Source: Streptomyces sp. NBC_01497
GTDB lineage: Bacteria; Actinomycetota; Actinomycetes; Streptomycetales; Streptomycetaceae
Assembly: GCF_036250695.1 (NCBI RefSeq)
Contig: NZ_CP109427.1
Coordinates: forward strand, 992,001-1,056,000
Length of the DNA stretch: 64,000 bases
Direction of reading: 5' to 3'
Shown: positions 1-7,695 of the stretch, piece by piece
Numbering within the stretch: position 1 is the stretch's first letter
How the letters are laid out: each line of letters opens with the position of its first letter
The notes under the pieces: model-generated
The model's input: the letters and a program-made list of their open reading frames with translations, nothing else
Told to the model about the DNA's origin: nothing
The model's database searches: none
Position numbers and translations under genes: made by a program

Positions 1-226
1 GATCGTGTCGCCGCCTGCACCGCCACGGATACCGGTCGACGATCGCCCCGGACGCCCTCACCCGCTCACCGTCGACGACGGGGGCCGCCGGGATGGTGGT
101 CCTCCGTCGGTTGGCATCGACGGAGGCGGTGGCGCCGTGCGCGACGAACGCGGCCTGGGAGAGCAACACATCGAAATTCAGGCCTGGTTCGCAGGCCAGG
201 TCCGCCGCGACTCCCTCCGAGGGCAC
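1..226 (-). other. open reading frame running off the left edge (uncertain)
   Basis: A minus-strand frame is open from a possible GTG at 226 to the window edge, about 75 codons with no stop. The translation is less arginine-rich than the shadow frames here (it contains stretches such as LNFDVLLSQAAFVAHG), which is why it is listed. No family is recognised and no clear ribosome-binding site is visible. It lies just downstream of the DUF308 gene on the same strand. It may be a real gene start or chance; the region otherwise holds nothing I can support. Confidence 0.2.
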
Positions 227-307
227 AGACCACGTGGCTCTCCCCTGGCGCGGGGGTTGGAGGACCGAGGCCGCTCGCGTCTGGCCCGTGGCGCCTGCCG
301 ACCAGGC

Positions 308-877
308 TCAGGTGTTCGCGCCGGCGCGCTTCAGGCGAAGGGCCGAGACGAGGAAGAAGACGCCGCCGAGGAGGGCGTAGCCGGCGAGGTCTGCCAGCGA
401 GGGGTCGTCGCCGCCGGCCGAGGCGACGAAGGAGGCGCCGGCGAGGGTGGAGATGGCGCCACTGATGATCATCGGCCACTGACCGCCCAGCTGACGGCGG
501 ACGGCACCCGCGACGAGCTGGACGAGCCCCGAGGTGATGGCCCAGGCTCCCCACACCCGCAGGGCGGCCGGGACACCTGACGTGGCGGCGACGGCCAGGC
601 CGATGGCGGCCAGCGAGCTGATCGCGATGTTGACGTACAGGGCCGGAGCCTTGCGGCCGTTCGCCTTGGCGGATCGGACGTCCACGACCGCGGCCGCCAC
701 GTCGAAGAGCGGGTAGATCACCAGCAGCACCGCGCTGAGCGCGCCCAGGGTGCCGGAGGTCGCGAACAGCAAGGCGGCCCAGACGGCGGCGAACGCGAAG
801 CGCGTGAAGTACAGCTTGCGCAGGGCCGCGGGGACGCTGAGGGAGGCGGTGGGGGTGGTGGCGACAGTGGTGTCCAC
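308..877 (-). CDS. DUF308 (HdeD-like) multi-pass membrane protein
   Basis: Small integral membrane protein of 189 residues with about six hydrophobic helices and short loops, matching the DUF308/HdeD layout (HdeD is an acid-resistance membrane protein in enterobacteria; the actinobacterial members have no proven role). The GTG at 877 is chosen because AAGGG lies about 7 bases upstream and the helices begin shortly after; the frame stays open to 1093 but that extension crosses the promoter. It is divergent from the TetR gene at 1026, and a promoter plus large inverted repeat lie between them, so it is probably the regulator's target. Family assignment fairly sure, function unknown. Confidence 0.75.
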   Translation of the reverse strand: MDTTVATTPTASLSVPAALRKLYFTRFAFAAVWAALLFATSGTLGALSAVLLVIYPLFDVAAAVVDVRSAKANGRKAPALYVNIAISSLAAIGLAVAATSGVPAALRVWGAWAITSGLVQLVAGAVRRQLGGQWPMIISGAISTLAGASFVASAGGDDPSLADLAGYALLGGVFFLVSALRLKRAGANT

Positions 878-930
878 GGAAGTGCCCTTCAATGACGGTG
901 AAGTGAGGGAACGGGCGAGCGAGAGCATGA

Positions 931-1000
931 GGGAGAACATTCGGTCTTGACGAGATCTAAAGGGTCCGGGGCACCTCTTGTCAAGACCGAACGTTCTCCC
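931..1000. promoter_or_regulatory. divergent operator: 21-bp inverted repeat with embedded promoter
   Basis: Two 21-base arms, 931-951 and 980-1000, are inverted copies with 20 of 21 positions matching, separated by 28 bases. Each arm contains a short imperfect dyad of its own (AGAAC...GTCT type), as expected for a TetR-family site. On the minus strand TTGACA (984-979) and TTAGAT (960-955), spaced 18 bases, form a strong promoter for the DUF308 gene; the -35 lies in the right arm. Binding of the neighbouring TetR protein would block it. The dyad and promoter are seen directly; the binding partner is inferred from position. Confidence 0.75.
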
Positions 1001-1025
1001 TTGATGGCTTGATAAGGTGGGCGAC

Positions 1026-1673
1026 ATGAGCCGGAGCACAGAACGCGGCAGTACGTCCGAGGCGCGATCGCGACTGCTCAGTACCGCGACCAAGGTCTTC
1101 TACGCGGAGGGGATCCACTCGGTCGGAATCGACCGGATCATCGCGGAGGCGCAGGTGACCCGGGCCACGCTGTACCGGCACTTCTCGGGCAAGGAAGAAC
1201 TCGTCCTCGCGTATCTCGACCAGGCCGACCAGGCCGTCCGCGGCCAGGTCGAGGCCGCCCGGGCGGGCGACGGGTCGGCGGCGGACCGGGTCCGGTCGGT
1301 CGGCCGGTCCATCACCGACGGGATCCGGTCACCGGGTTTCCGCGGATGCGCCTTCCTCAACGCGGTGGCCGAATACCCCGATCCGTCCCACCCGATCCAC
1401 CAGGCCGTCCTGACGCACCGGCAATGGTTCCTGGACGCGGTCACGGATCTGTTGGCGCAGACCGGCGACGCTCCCGCCGAGGCGGCCGGCCGGCACCTCG
1501 TCATGCTCAGGGACGGCGCGATGGCGGCCGGTTGCCTCTTCGACCCGCTTCTGGTCTCCGAAACCTTCCTCCACGGCGTCGACGGGATCCTGCAAGCGCG
1601 CACCGCGGCTCCGCCGGCGGATTCCCGCACCGCCACGCCGGACACGAACGCGGAGCAGGACGCGCACCACTGA
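1026..1673 (+). CDS. TetR/AcrR family transcriptional regulator
   Basis: 215-residue one-component repressor. The N-terminal helix-turn-helix is clear around residues 30-55 (recognition-helix region VTRATLYRHFSGKEEL), followed by a helical ligand-binding domain ending in an acidic, low-complexity tail. ATG at 1026 is preferred over the GTG at 1017 because ATAAGG sits 8-12 bases ahead of it. It is divergent from the DUF308 membrane protein and sits at the edge of a 70-base inverted-repeat region, so autoregulation and control of that neighbour are likely. The ligand is unknown. Confidence 0.9.
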   Translation: MSRSTERGSTSEARSRLLSTATKVFYAEGIHSVGIDRIIAEAQVTRATLYRHFSGKEELVLAYLDQADQAVRGQVEAARAGDGSAADRVRSVGRSITDGIRSPGFRGCAFLNAVAEYPDPSHPIHQAVLTHRQWFLDAVTDLLAQTGDAPAEAAGRHLVMLRDGAMAAGCLFDPLLVSETFLHGVDGILQARTAAPPADSRTATPDTNAEQDAHH

Positions 1674-1899
1674 CACCCTTCGGGTACTCCGGTCCGAAGG
1701 CGTGATCCCACCTGGCCGCGGCTCCGACGGCGCGCGGCGTCAGCGCGGGGGTGCCGGCCTCGTTCGCCCACGCGGCGGTCCAGGCGCCGTCCCGCCGGAT
1801 CGCCTGCCACGACGCCCCGACCTCGGAACGACGCCATCCGCACCGGGACATCCACAAGATCACAACTGCCGGAGCGGCGCTCTCCGTCCGCCTCGGCGC

Positions 1900-2210
1900 G
1901 CCGCACGAAGATCTACCTGCTGCCGCCGCGACACCGACACCAGGTGTCGCTCGGCCTCACCGCCCTGCGCCCGGACGGCACTTGGACGCCGCACGTCACC
2001 AAGGACGACCTCCTACGGTGGAGGGCTTCGACGAGGGCCTCGTGGCCATCACGCGCGACCTCGACATGGCCGGCGTCACCATCCGCGCGGTCTACGACAT
2101 CGACCCCGTCGACACCTGGCACACGGACTCCGTCGTCCCCATGGGCGACGCGGCCCACTCGATGCCGCACCACCAGCGCCAGGGCGCGAACTCGGCCACC
2201 GCACCCAGAT
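1900..2210 (+). pseudogene. fragment of an FAD-dependent monooxygenase
   Basis: Two pieces in different frames read as part of one class A flavoprotein monooxygenase. The first (about 1905-2018) gives KIYLLPP followed by VSLGLTALRPDGTW; the second (about 2021-2205) ends in VVPMGDAAHSMPHHQRQGAN, which is the GDAAH..P..GQG FAD-ribityl motif of the PHBH family. A frameshift near 2018 joins them; the N-terminal GxGxxG nucleotide-binding half and the C-terminus are missing. It runs directly into the decayed transposase that follows. A nonfunctional remnant. Confidence 0.6.
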
Positions 2211-2249
2211 GCCGGAACGCGACGTGCGCACTCACGTCGTCGCTGCCGG

Positions 2250-2793
2250 AACGCGGAGGCGCCGATTCGCGGTCGGCCGGGTGCCCGCCCTGGCCGACCG
2301 CGAGCGGTCGGGGCGGCCTCCGACGTCCACCGCGCCGCAGACCGCCGAAGTCAAAGCGCTGGCCTGTCAGTTGCCCACCGAGTCCGGAGCCCCGCTCTCG
2401 CGCTGGTCATGCCCCGAGCTCGCGCGCGAGGCCGTCACCCGGACCATCGCCGACACGATCTCCGTCTCCACTGTGCGCCGCCGGCCCGAGGACGACGCAC
2501 TCAAGCCCTGGCGGCACCGTTCCTGGATCTTCATCAGTGACCCGGAGGTGACGTGCAGCGCAAGGTCGTCTCGCCCAGGGACTTCACCGACCTCACCCAG
2601 GGTCGGGGACCGGCTCCGAGCATTCGAAGACCGCTACGACGCCGCAGCACAGCCGCTCCCGTGGAAGTTCACCACCTCCGACCTCGACTCCGCCGGCCGG
2701 ACTCGACCGGCACACCGCCGATCACCAGGAAGAATCCTCCGCCGCACCGGCAGCTTGATCAACCCCCGAAGGACTTACGACGCCGACCACTGA
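2250..2793 (+). pseudogene. decayed IS630-family transposase, internally deleted
   Basis: The first part (to about 2550) resembles the N-terminal helix-turn-helix region of IS630 transposases: a linker with DRERSGRPP, then LSRWSCPELAREAV and a PWRHRSWIF segment. The catalytic DDE core is absent. Sequence resumes with the C-terminal part: QRKVVSPRDFTDLTQ in one frame, then RLRAFEDRYDAAAQP and WKFTTSDLD in the next, so there is both a large internal deletion and a frameshift near 2600. It overlaps the end of the Rrf2 gene by a few bases. No terminal inverted repeats were identified. Not mobile on its own. Confidence 0.65.
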
Positions 2794-3239
2794 GCTGGAG
2801 GGCCGGCGGTGCGGTCCATGGCGCGCAACTCGTCGAGGCTGTCGGCGAGGGTGCGGCCTGCCAATGTGCCGAGGACGGCTGCCTCGGTCTGCTCAGTGAG
2901 CCTGACGAAGTACTCGGCGGAGTGGTTGGTGACCAAGCACTCCCGGGGTCCCTCCGGTCGGCGCGCCCACAGCGGCTTGTCGCCTATGGATGAGCGGTAG
3001 ATCTCCCGCAGTGTGATCTGGTCCGCGGGCCGGCCGAGGCGGACACCGCCGCTGCGGCCCTTGATGGACGCGACAAGTGCGTCCTGCACCAGCGGGACCA
3101 TCAGCTTGCGCACCAGGCTCGGGTTCGTGTTCAGACTCCTGGCAAGTTGGGTCGAGCTGAGGACCGGGCTGCCCTCTTCCTCGGCGTGGCCCAGCAGGAG
3201 CATGGCCTTCAGCGCGCTGGAGAACCTCACGTCCAGCAT
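2775..3239 (-). CDS. Rrf2 family transcriptional regulator
   Basis: 154-residue winged-helix regulator starting MLDVRFSSALKAML, typical of Rrf2 proteins, with the wing segment around residues 55-70 (IKGRSGGVRLGRP). Iron-sulfur members such as NsrR and IscR carry three clustered cysteines near residues 90-110; only one cysteine is seen here, so this is probably a cluster-free, YwnA-like member. It is divergent from the SnoaL-like gene at 3458. A perfect 6+6 dyad lies between them and overlaps the -10 of this gene, suggesting autorepression and joint control. Confidence 0.88.
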   Translation of the reverse strand: MLDVRFSSALKAMLLLGHAEEEGSPVLSSTQLARSLNTNPSLVRKLMVPLVQDALVASIKGRSGGVRLGRPADQITLREIYRSSIGDKPLWARRPEGPRECLVTNHSAEYFVRLTEQTEAAVLGTLAGRTLADSLDELRAMDRTAGPPAQWSAS

Positions 3240-3290
3240 GGGTGCACCTCTTTCTTCCGCCGCTTGGTCCAGGTACCTCCCGGCGCCCCC

Positions 3291-3313
3291 ATATTAGCAA
3301 CTCCTACAGTTGC
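3291..3313. promoter_or_regulatory. probable Rrf2 operator and promoter
   Basis: GCAACT (3297-3302) and AGTTGC (3308-3313) form a perfect dyad with a 5-base spacer. On the minus strand TAATAT (3296-3291), preceded by TGC, is an extended -10 for the Rrf2 gene, so the operator abuts it. On the plus strand TTGCGC (3310-3315) with TACTTT (3333-3338), spacing 17, could serve the SnoaL-like gene. The dyad is direct observation; binding by the neighbouring Rrf2 protein is inference from family habit. Confidence 0.65.
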
Positions 3314-3457
3314 GCTTCTGTCGGGAGATACGTACTTTTCACACATGCAGATCGCGATCGGCCCGAGGCGCCTGTCTGTGGAGCAGCTGCGGGCGGTCAC
3401 TCCCCTGCCACACGAACCGGCCACCGACGAGCACCACAGAGAAAACCGGAGGATGTC

Positions 3458-3931
3458 ATGAACACCGAGAACGAGGTCAGGGAGATTGTCTCCCGATACA
3501 CCCGGGCTGCCGACTGGCGTGACGGTGAGGCACTCTCACAGCTCTTCGCAGCCGACGCGGTCGTCGAGATCCACTACCGCGGGCCCGATGGGATGGAATT
3601 GCTGGGGACGCTTTCCGGCGGGACGCAGATCGCAGGTGCCATGTCCACGGCCATGGCACCGCACCCGCCTCTGGGCTGGAGCCACCACACCACTTACGAT
3701 CCTCTGGTCTCCGTCGACGGCGACGAAGCCAGCATCGATACCCAGTTCATCACCTTTGACGTCGTAGGAACCAGGAAGCCCGAGGGCGGGTGGCCGGCCG
3801 GCACCTTCGGCGCCCAAGGCACCATTAAGCCCATCGAGTCCGGGTACTACCGCTTCACCCTCCACCGGACCGACAGCGCCTGGCGCATCCATTATCTCGA
3901 CGTCATACACGACATCCCCTACGTCTTCTGA
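3458..3931 (+). CDS. SnoaL-like / NTF2-fold protein
   Basis: 157-residue single-domain protein of the SnoaL_4 type (cone-shaped alpha+beta barrel), starting with a helix containing VREIVSRYTRAADWRDGEAL and ending with a tyrosine/histidine-rich sheet. Such proteins act as small hydratases, isomerases or cyclases, or as subunits of ring-hydroxylating systems; the substrate cannot be told from sequence. ATG 3458 is set by a strong GGAGG at 3448-3452. It is divergent from the Rrf2 regulator and shares its operator region, so it is likely the regulated target. Confidence 0.8.
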   Translation: MNTENEVREIVSRYTRAADWRDGEALSQLFAADAVVEIHYRGPDGMELLGTLSGGTQIAGAMSTAMAPHPPLGWSHHTTYDPLVSVDGDEASIDTQFITFDVVGTRKPEGGWPAGTFGAQGTIKPIESGYYRFTLHRTDSAWRIHYLDVIHDIPYVF

Positions 3932-4145
3932 CCATGCAGCCGGTCCCCGACGCCCGCACTACGGGTTACGCGGACCGGCAATCAGGTTTGCGGCGCCGCA
4001 ACCGTGTCCTTGTCCGCAGCCAGGGATTCCGGACTTGCCCGCGGCGTGCCGGTGCCGGCCCCGTTACGCGGGCGTCTCAGGCACCGCTTCGAACTTCGTT
4101 CAGTCCGGCTGTCGCGACCTTGCGACCTGAGTCGGAGATTCGTCG

Positions 4146-4357
4146 TCAGTATGCGGCGACTTTGCCGAGGATCCGGTCGGCGGTCTTCGTCCAGACGAAG
4201 AGACGTGCGTGTTCGTCCGAGTCGGCGAGCCTGGTGCGGATGTCGTGTTCGAGGGACTGGACGGAGCGGTGGACGCCTCGCTTGAGTTTTTCCGCGTGAG
4301 CTCGGCGAACCGCCGCTCCACCAGGTTCAGCCAGGAGCAGCCCGTCGGTGTGACGTG
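4146..4357 (-). pseudogene. C-terminal remnant of an IS630-like transposase
   Basis: Read on the minus strand, the sequence gives HVTPTGCSWLNLVERRFAEL, the conserved H.TP...SWLN..E motif that contains the last acidic catalytic residue of IS630 enzymes. After a one-base shift near 4285 it continues as LKRGVHRSVQSLEHDI and FVWTKTADRILGKVA. Everything upstream of the motif is gone. The 3932-4645 interval otherwise holds no gene, only this scrap ahead of the repeat-peptide cassette. It is too divergent from the 2.3-2.8 kb remnant to be called the same copy. Confidence 0.7.
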
Positions 4358-4645
4358 CGGTCGGCGCTGTGGCTTTCACCGCGCGCGACACTGGCGCGAC
4401 GCGCGGGGCGGGAATTGAACAAAAGGGATCAGAATTTCATTTGCACGGACTGCAGCCGAACCGCCGCCAGCCTAGACAAGTCCGGTGAACATCTCGGGTG
4501 GGCGTCGCGCTCTCGCTCAAATCGATGCTTCGGTTCGGCGGCTATACCCTGTTTTGGAGGGGCGCTGCCCACACGGGGCCACCTTTTTCGGACCGCCGTC
4601 CGCCGCGGGAGCCTGTCGTAACCTGCCCGACCTGCAGGAGGAATC

Positions 4646-5047
4646 ATGACTCATTCCCAGCAAGACCCCGACCGACAGGAAGGCCCCGCGGACAGCGGCG
4701 CAGCCGGCACCCCCGGCGTCCACGACGGCGGAGCCGACGGAGGCGCAGAAGGCCCCGCGGACAGCGGCGCAGCCGGCACCCCCGGCGTCCACGACGGCGG
4801 AGCCGACGGAGGCGCAGAAGGCCCCGCCGACGGCGGCGCAGCCGGCACCCCCGGCGTCCACGACGGCGGAGCCGACGGAGGCGCAGAAGGCCCCGCCGAC
4901 GGCGGCGCAGCCGGCACCCCCGGCGTCCACGACGGCGGAGCCGACGGAGGCGCAGAAGGCCCCGCCGACGGCGGCGCAGCCGGCACCCCCGGCGTCCACG
5001 ACGGCGGAGCCGACGGAGGCGCGGACGAGTCGGCCGGCAGCCGTTGA
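4646..5047 (+). CDS. acidic tandem-repeat peptide, putative substrate of the adjacent oxygenase
   Basis: 133-residue protein: an 11-residue head (MTHSQQDPDRQ), five near-identical 23-residue repeats (core GTPGVHDGGADGG) and a 7-residue tail. Each repeat has three Asp, one Glu, one His, two Pro and many Gly/Ala, with no Cys, Lys or Arg, so the repeat region is strongly acidic and probably disordered. GGAGGA at 4637-4642 sets the ATG. The stop codon overlaps the TTG start of the JmjC oxygenase gene, so the two are probably translationally coupled. No signal peptide and no recognised family. The alternate frames are also open across the repeats, but this one has the start site, the coupling and the simplest composition. 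Role as a modified precursor is inferred from context only. Confidence 0.72.
   Translation: MTHSQQDPDRQEGPADSGAAGTPGVHDGGADGGAEGPADSGAAGTPGVHDGGADGGAEGPADGGAAGTPGVHDGGADGGAEGPADGGAAGTPGVHDGGADGGAEGPADGGAAGTPGVHDGGADGGADESAGSR
4679..5023 (+). repeat. five 69-bp tandem repeats (23 codons each)
   Basis: Units at 4679-4747, 4748-4816, 4817-4885, 4886-4954 and 4955-5023 are almost identical. Units 1-2 differ from units 3-5 at only two bases, one silent and one changing Ser to Gly. There is no spacer and the period is a multiple of three, so copy-number change would keep the reading frame. Near identity at silent positions points to recent expansion or concerted evolution. Confidence 0.95.
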
Positions 5048-6249
5048 GCACCTCTCGGACCGGATTCCACCGCTCCGGCACCGAGCTGACAAGTGCCGGG
5101 GCGCTGGCCCGCCTGATCGGCCCGGATCTGGAGGGATTCGCGCAGGACGTCTGGGCGAAGACAGCGCAACTCACGCAGAAGGCAGGGGAGTTCTCCGCCT
5201 TGTTTTCCGCCGACGCAGTTGACGAACTGGTCTCACGCCGCGGGCTGCGTACGCCCTTCCTTCGCGTAGCCAAGGACGGATCCGCGCTCCCTGACTCGTC
5301 GTTCACCTCTTCGGCCGGCGTCGGTGCGACGATTTCCGATCAGCTCGACGACACTGCGGTGTGGCGTGAGTTCGCCGGCGGCGCCACGCTCGTCCTGCAG
5401 GCGCTGCAACGCACCTGGGAGCCAGTGGGCGACTTCGTCTCCGCGCTGGGCAGGGAACTCGGACACCCGGTGCAGGCCAATGCCTACATCACACCGCCGC
5501 AGAGTCGTGGGTTCGATGCCCACTACGACGTCCACGATGTCTTCGTCCTGCAGATCGAGGGCAGCAAACGCTGGCTGATCCATGAGCCGGTCCGCGCGGA
5601 CCCGCTGCGCGACGAGCCCTGGACCGACAGACGATCCGCCGTCGAGGAGGCCGCGAAGGGCCCAGCGTTCATCGACACCGTGCTGGAGCCCGGCGACACC
5701 CTGTACCTGCCGCGCGGATGGCTGCACTCCGCGCAGGCGCGGGGCGCGGTCTCGATCCACCTGACGCTGGGGATCCACAACTGGACGCGCTACGCGTTGG
5801 CCGAACAGCTCACCCAGTCGGCACTCGCCGCGCTGCGGGGTGACCCCCGTATGCGCAGCACCCTTCCCCTCGGCGTACAGGGACCGGCCGACGAGATCGA
5901 CATCGTCCGCGAACTCCTCCTCGGCGCCCTTGCGGAGGCGGACCCGGCACCGCTGTTCCACCGCGCCCGGCTGGGGCAGGGCCGCCCGACGCCGCTGGGG
6001 CCGCTTCTCCAATACAAGGCCGTCGCAGGACTTGGTCCTGAATCCACCGTGCGGCTCCGGGAGGGCCTGGAGGCACATCTGGAGGGCCTGCGGCTGCATA
6101 CCCGCGTGGGCTGGCTCGATTTCCGCGAAGGCGACCTCGCCTCTGTCGCTCGCGTGCTCGACGGTGCTGTATGCACGGCGGGTGACCTCGGCACCGTGTT
6201 CGTCAGGAGACTGCTGTGTGCGGGCGTGCTGGTGCCCGCCGGACCGTGA
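5044..6249 (+). CDS. JmjC/cupin_4 2-oxoglutarate-dependent oxygenase (YcfD/ROX-like)
   Basis: 401-residue Fe(II)/2-oxoglutarate oxygenase of the ribosomal-oxygenase type. The iron site is visible: HYD at residues 160-162 (in FDAHYDVHDVFVLQ) supplies the H-x-D, and the LPRGWLHSA segment supplies the distal histidine near residue 228, with the usual KRWLIHEP strand between. Length fits the YcfD/MINA53/NO66 family, whose members hydroxylate Arg or His in ribosomal proteins. No ATG or GTG lies near the domain start; TTG at 5044 overlaps the repeat-peptide stop as TTGA. The stop overlaps the next start as GTGA. Position immediately after a His/Asp-rich repeat peptide suggests that peptide, rather than a ribosomal protein, as substrate; this is inference. 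Confidence 0.85.
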   Translation: MSTSRTGFHRSGTELTSAGALARLIGPDLEGFAQDVWAKTAQLTQKAGEFSALFSADAVDELVSRRGLRTPFLRVAKDGSALPDSSFTSSAGVGATISDQLDDTAVWREFAGGATLVLQALQRTWEPVGDFVSALGRELGHPVQANAYITPPQSRGFDAHYDVHDVFVLQIEGSKRWLIHEPVRADPLRDEPWTDRRSAVEEAAKGPAFIDTVLEPGDTLYLPRGWLHSAQARGAVSIHLTLGIHNWTRYALAEQLTQSALAALRGDPRMRSTLPLGVQGPADEIDIVRELLLGALAEADPAPLFHRARLGQGRPTPLGPLLQYKAVAGLGPESTVRLREGLEAHLEGLRLHTRVGWLDFREGDLASVARVLDGAVCTAGDLGTVFVRRLLCAGVLVPAGP

Positions 6250-7157
6250 CGTTCCCCGGATCCGGGAGTGGCCGGTTCTTCTGCTCCGACACCTCTCGCG
6301 TACGCGGCGACTCGTTCATGGGCACCGCACCCCACGCCGTCGTGTGGGTTGTTGTCGAGTATCCCGGGGCCTGGCCGGCCAACGGGTTCGACGGCCTCGG
6401 CCTTGAGCCCGGGGTCAAAGGAGGCATATACCGTGCGGCCCAGGCGGCGCGGGCGCGTGTACTCCTGGTGCGGCGGCATGGCCGCCGCGCGCGTGCGGCG
6501 CCCGACCGCCGATGGGGCGTACTGCGTTTCGAGGGTTCCGGGGCCCACCGTCAGCAATGGGGGACGTGGAGCAGAGACGAAGATCTGGCGGGGATCGTCG
6601 AAGCTCTCGGCACCCCGGGAGAGGTGGGACACCCACCCGTCGTCCTGGTGTGCGCGCATGGTCGGCACGACGCCTGCTGTGCAAGGCGCGGACGGCCCGT
6701 GGCGCATGCGCTCAGTGAATCGTGGCCGGACCTGGTGTGGGAATGCACGCACGTGGGGGGCGACAGGTTCGCCGCCAATGTCGTCGTCGCGCCCGACGGC
6801 GTCTACTACGGAGCTCTCGACCAGGGATCGTCCGTCACAGCCGTCGAGGAGCATCTGGCCGATCGCATCCACGCGGAGCACCTGCGGGGGTACACGGATC
6901 TCTTCCCTCCGCAGCAGGCGGCCGTGACAGCCGTTCTCGACCGCTTCGGACCAGCCGGGCGACACGACTACGCCGTCACCGGAACCGTCCGCGACGGCGA
7001 CCGCTGGAAGATCCGCATCAGCGGCCGCCCGCCAGGACCCGGGTCACTGACCGTCGAGGTGCGGGCGCACCGCACCGCGCCGACCCAGTTGACCTGCCGC
7101 GGAACGGCCAGGAGTTCGGCTGTGGTCTATGAGGTCACGTCCATCCGCGGCGAGTGA
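6246..7157 (+). CDS. sucrase/ferredoxin-like (Suc_Fer-like) thioredoxin-fold Fe-S protein
   Basis: 303-residue protein matching the Suc_Fer-like family, a thioredoxin-like [2Fe-2S] ferredoxin fold. Key motifs are FFCSDTSR near the N-terminus, VCAHGRHDACCARRG, and ECTHVGGDRFAAN, which together supply the conserved Cys and His residues. Start GTG at 6246 overlaps the oxygenase stop as GTGA, making this the third coupled gene of the cassette. A natural reading is that it delivers electrons, keeps the oxygenase iron reduced, or carries out a second redox step. A strong terminator is not obvious downstream. Confidence 0.82.
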   Translation: MTFPGSGSGRFFCSDTSRVRGDSFMGTAPHAVVWVVVEYPGAWPANGFDGLGLEPGVKGGIYRAAQAARARVLLVRRHGRRARAAPDRRWGVLRFEGSGAHRQQWGTWSRDEDLAGIVEALGTPGEVGHPPVVLVCAHGRHDACCARRGRPVAHALSESWPDLVWECTHVGGDRFAANVVVAPDGVYYGALDQGSSVTAVEEHLADRIHAEHLRGYTDLFPPQQAAVTAVLDRFGPAGRHDYAVTGTVRDGDRWKIRISGRPPGPGSLTVEVRAHRTAPTQLTCRGTARSSAVVYEVTSIRGE

Positions 7158-7218
7158 GCCCGTCCGGCGTCCGAAAGGGGCTTTCGCGACGTCGCCACGC
7201 GGCGCCTTGTGCGGCCCT

Positions 7219-7254
7219 GTGTCTACCCAGCGCTACGTGTCTACCCAGCGCTAC
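7219..7254. repeat. 18-bp tandem duplication
   Basis: GTGTCTACCCAGCGCTAC occurs twice in direct succession (7219-7236 and 7237-7254) in the non-coding stretch between the Fe-S gene and the tRNA. No function is suggested. The 7158-7459 interval otherwise shows no supportable gene. Confidence 0.9.
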
Positions 7255-7459
7255 CTTCACCCGGACGTACAAGATCACGGCCGCCGGGGCGGCCCTCCCC
7301 GCACACCCTGGCGTACTCCGCGCCCCGCGCTCGCTCCCGAGCCCGATCGTCCTGACCCAGTGGACCCGGTCAAGGAGGGGTCTCCGACTGGTCCCCAAAA
7401 CAAGGAAGGGCTGGTGGCGGATTCCTCCGATACCAGCCCTTACCTGCGACTCTTTCGAG

Positions 7460-7533
<74 letters not shown>

Positions 7534-7695
7534 ATGCCCGTATGACCTGGGGTTTCCCCTGGCCGACGTGCAAGAGAACAATACCGCACTCATCTCACTG
7601 CTCACGAACCGGTTCTCGGGGCGCGTCTGACGGCGGCGCGAGGGAAGCTTTACGTGGGATACGGGATTGTTCGGCCACACGGAAGGAACAACGTC

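Noticed and set aside
4679..5023. CRISPR-like array
   Set aside because: Units are contiguous with no unique spacers and keep a reading frame.
4498..5043. In-frame N-terminal extension of the JmjC gene through the repeats
   Set aside because: It would give an Arg-rich (RRPRRRS) repetitive leader, a shadow of the repeat-peptide frame, with no ribosome site; the TTG overlap start fits the family length.
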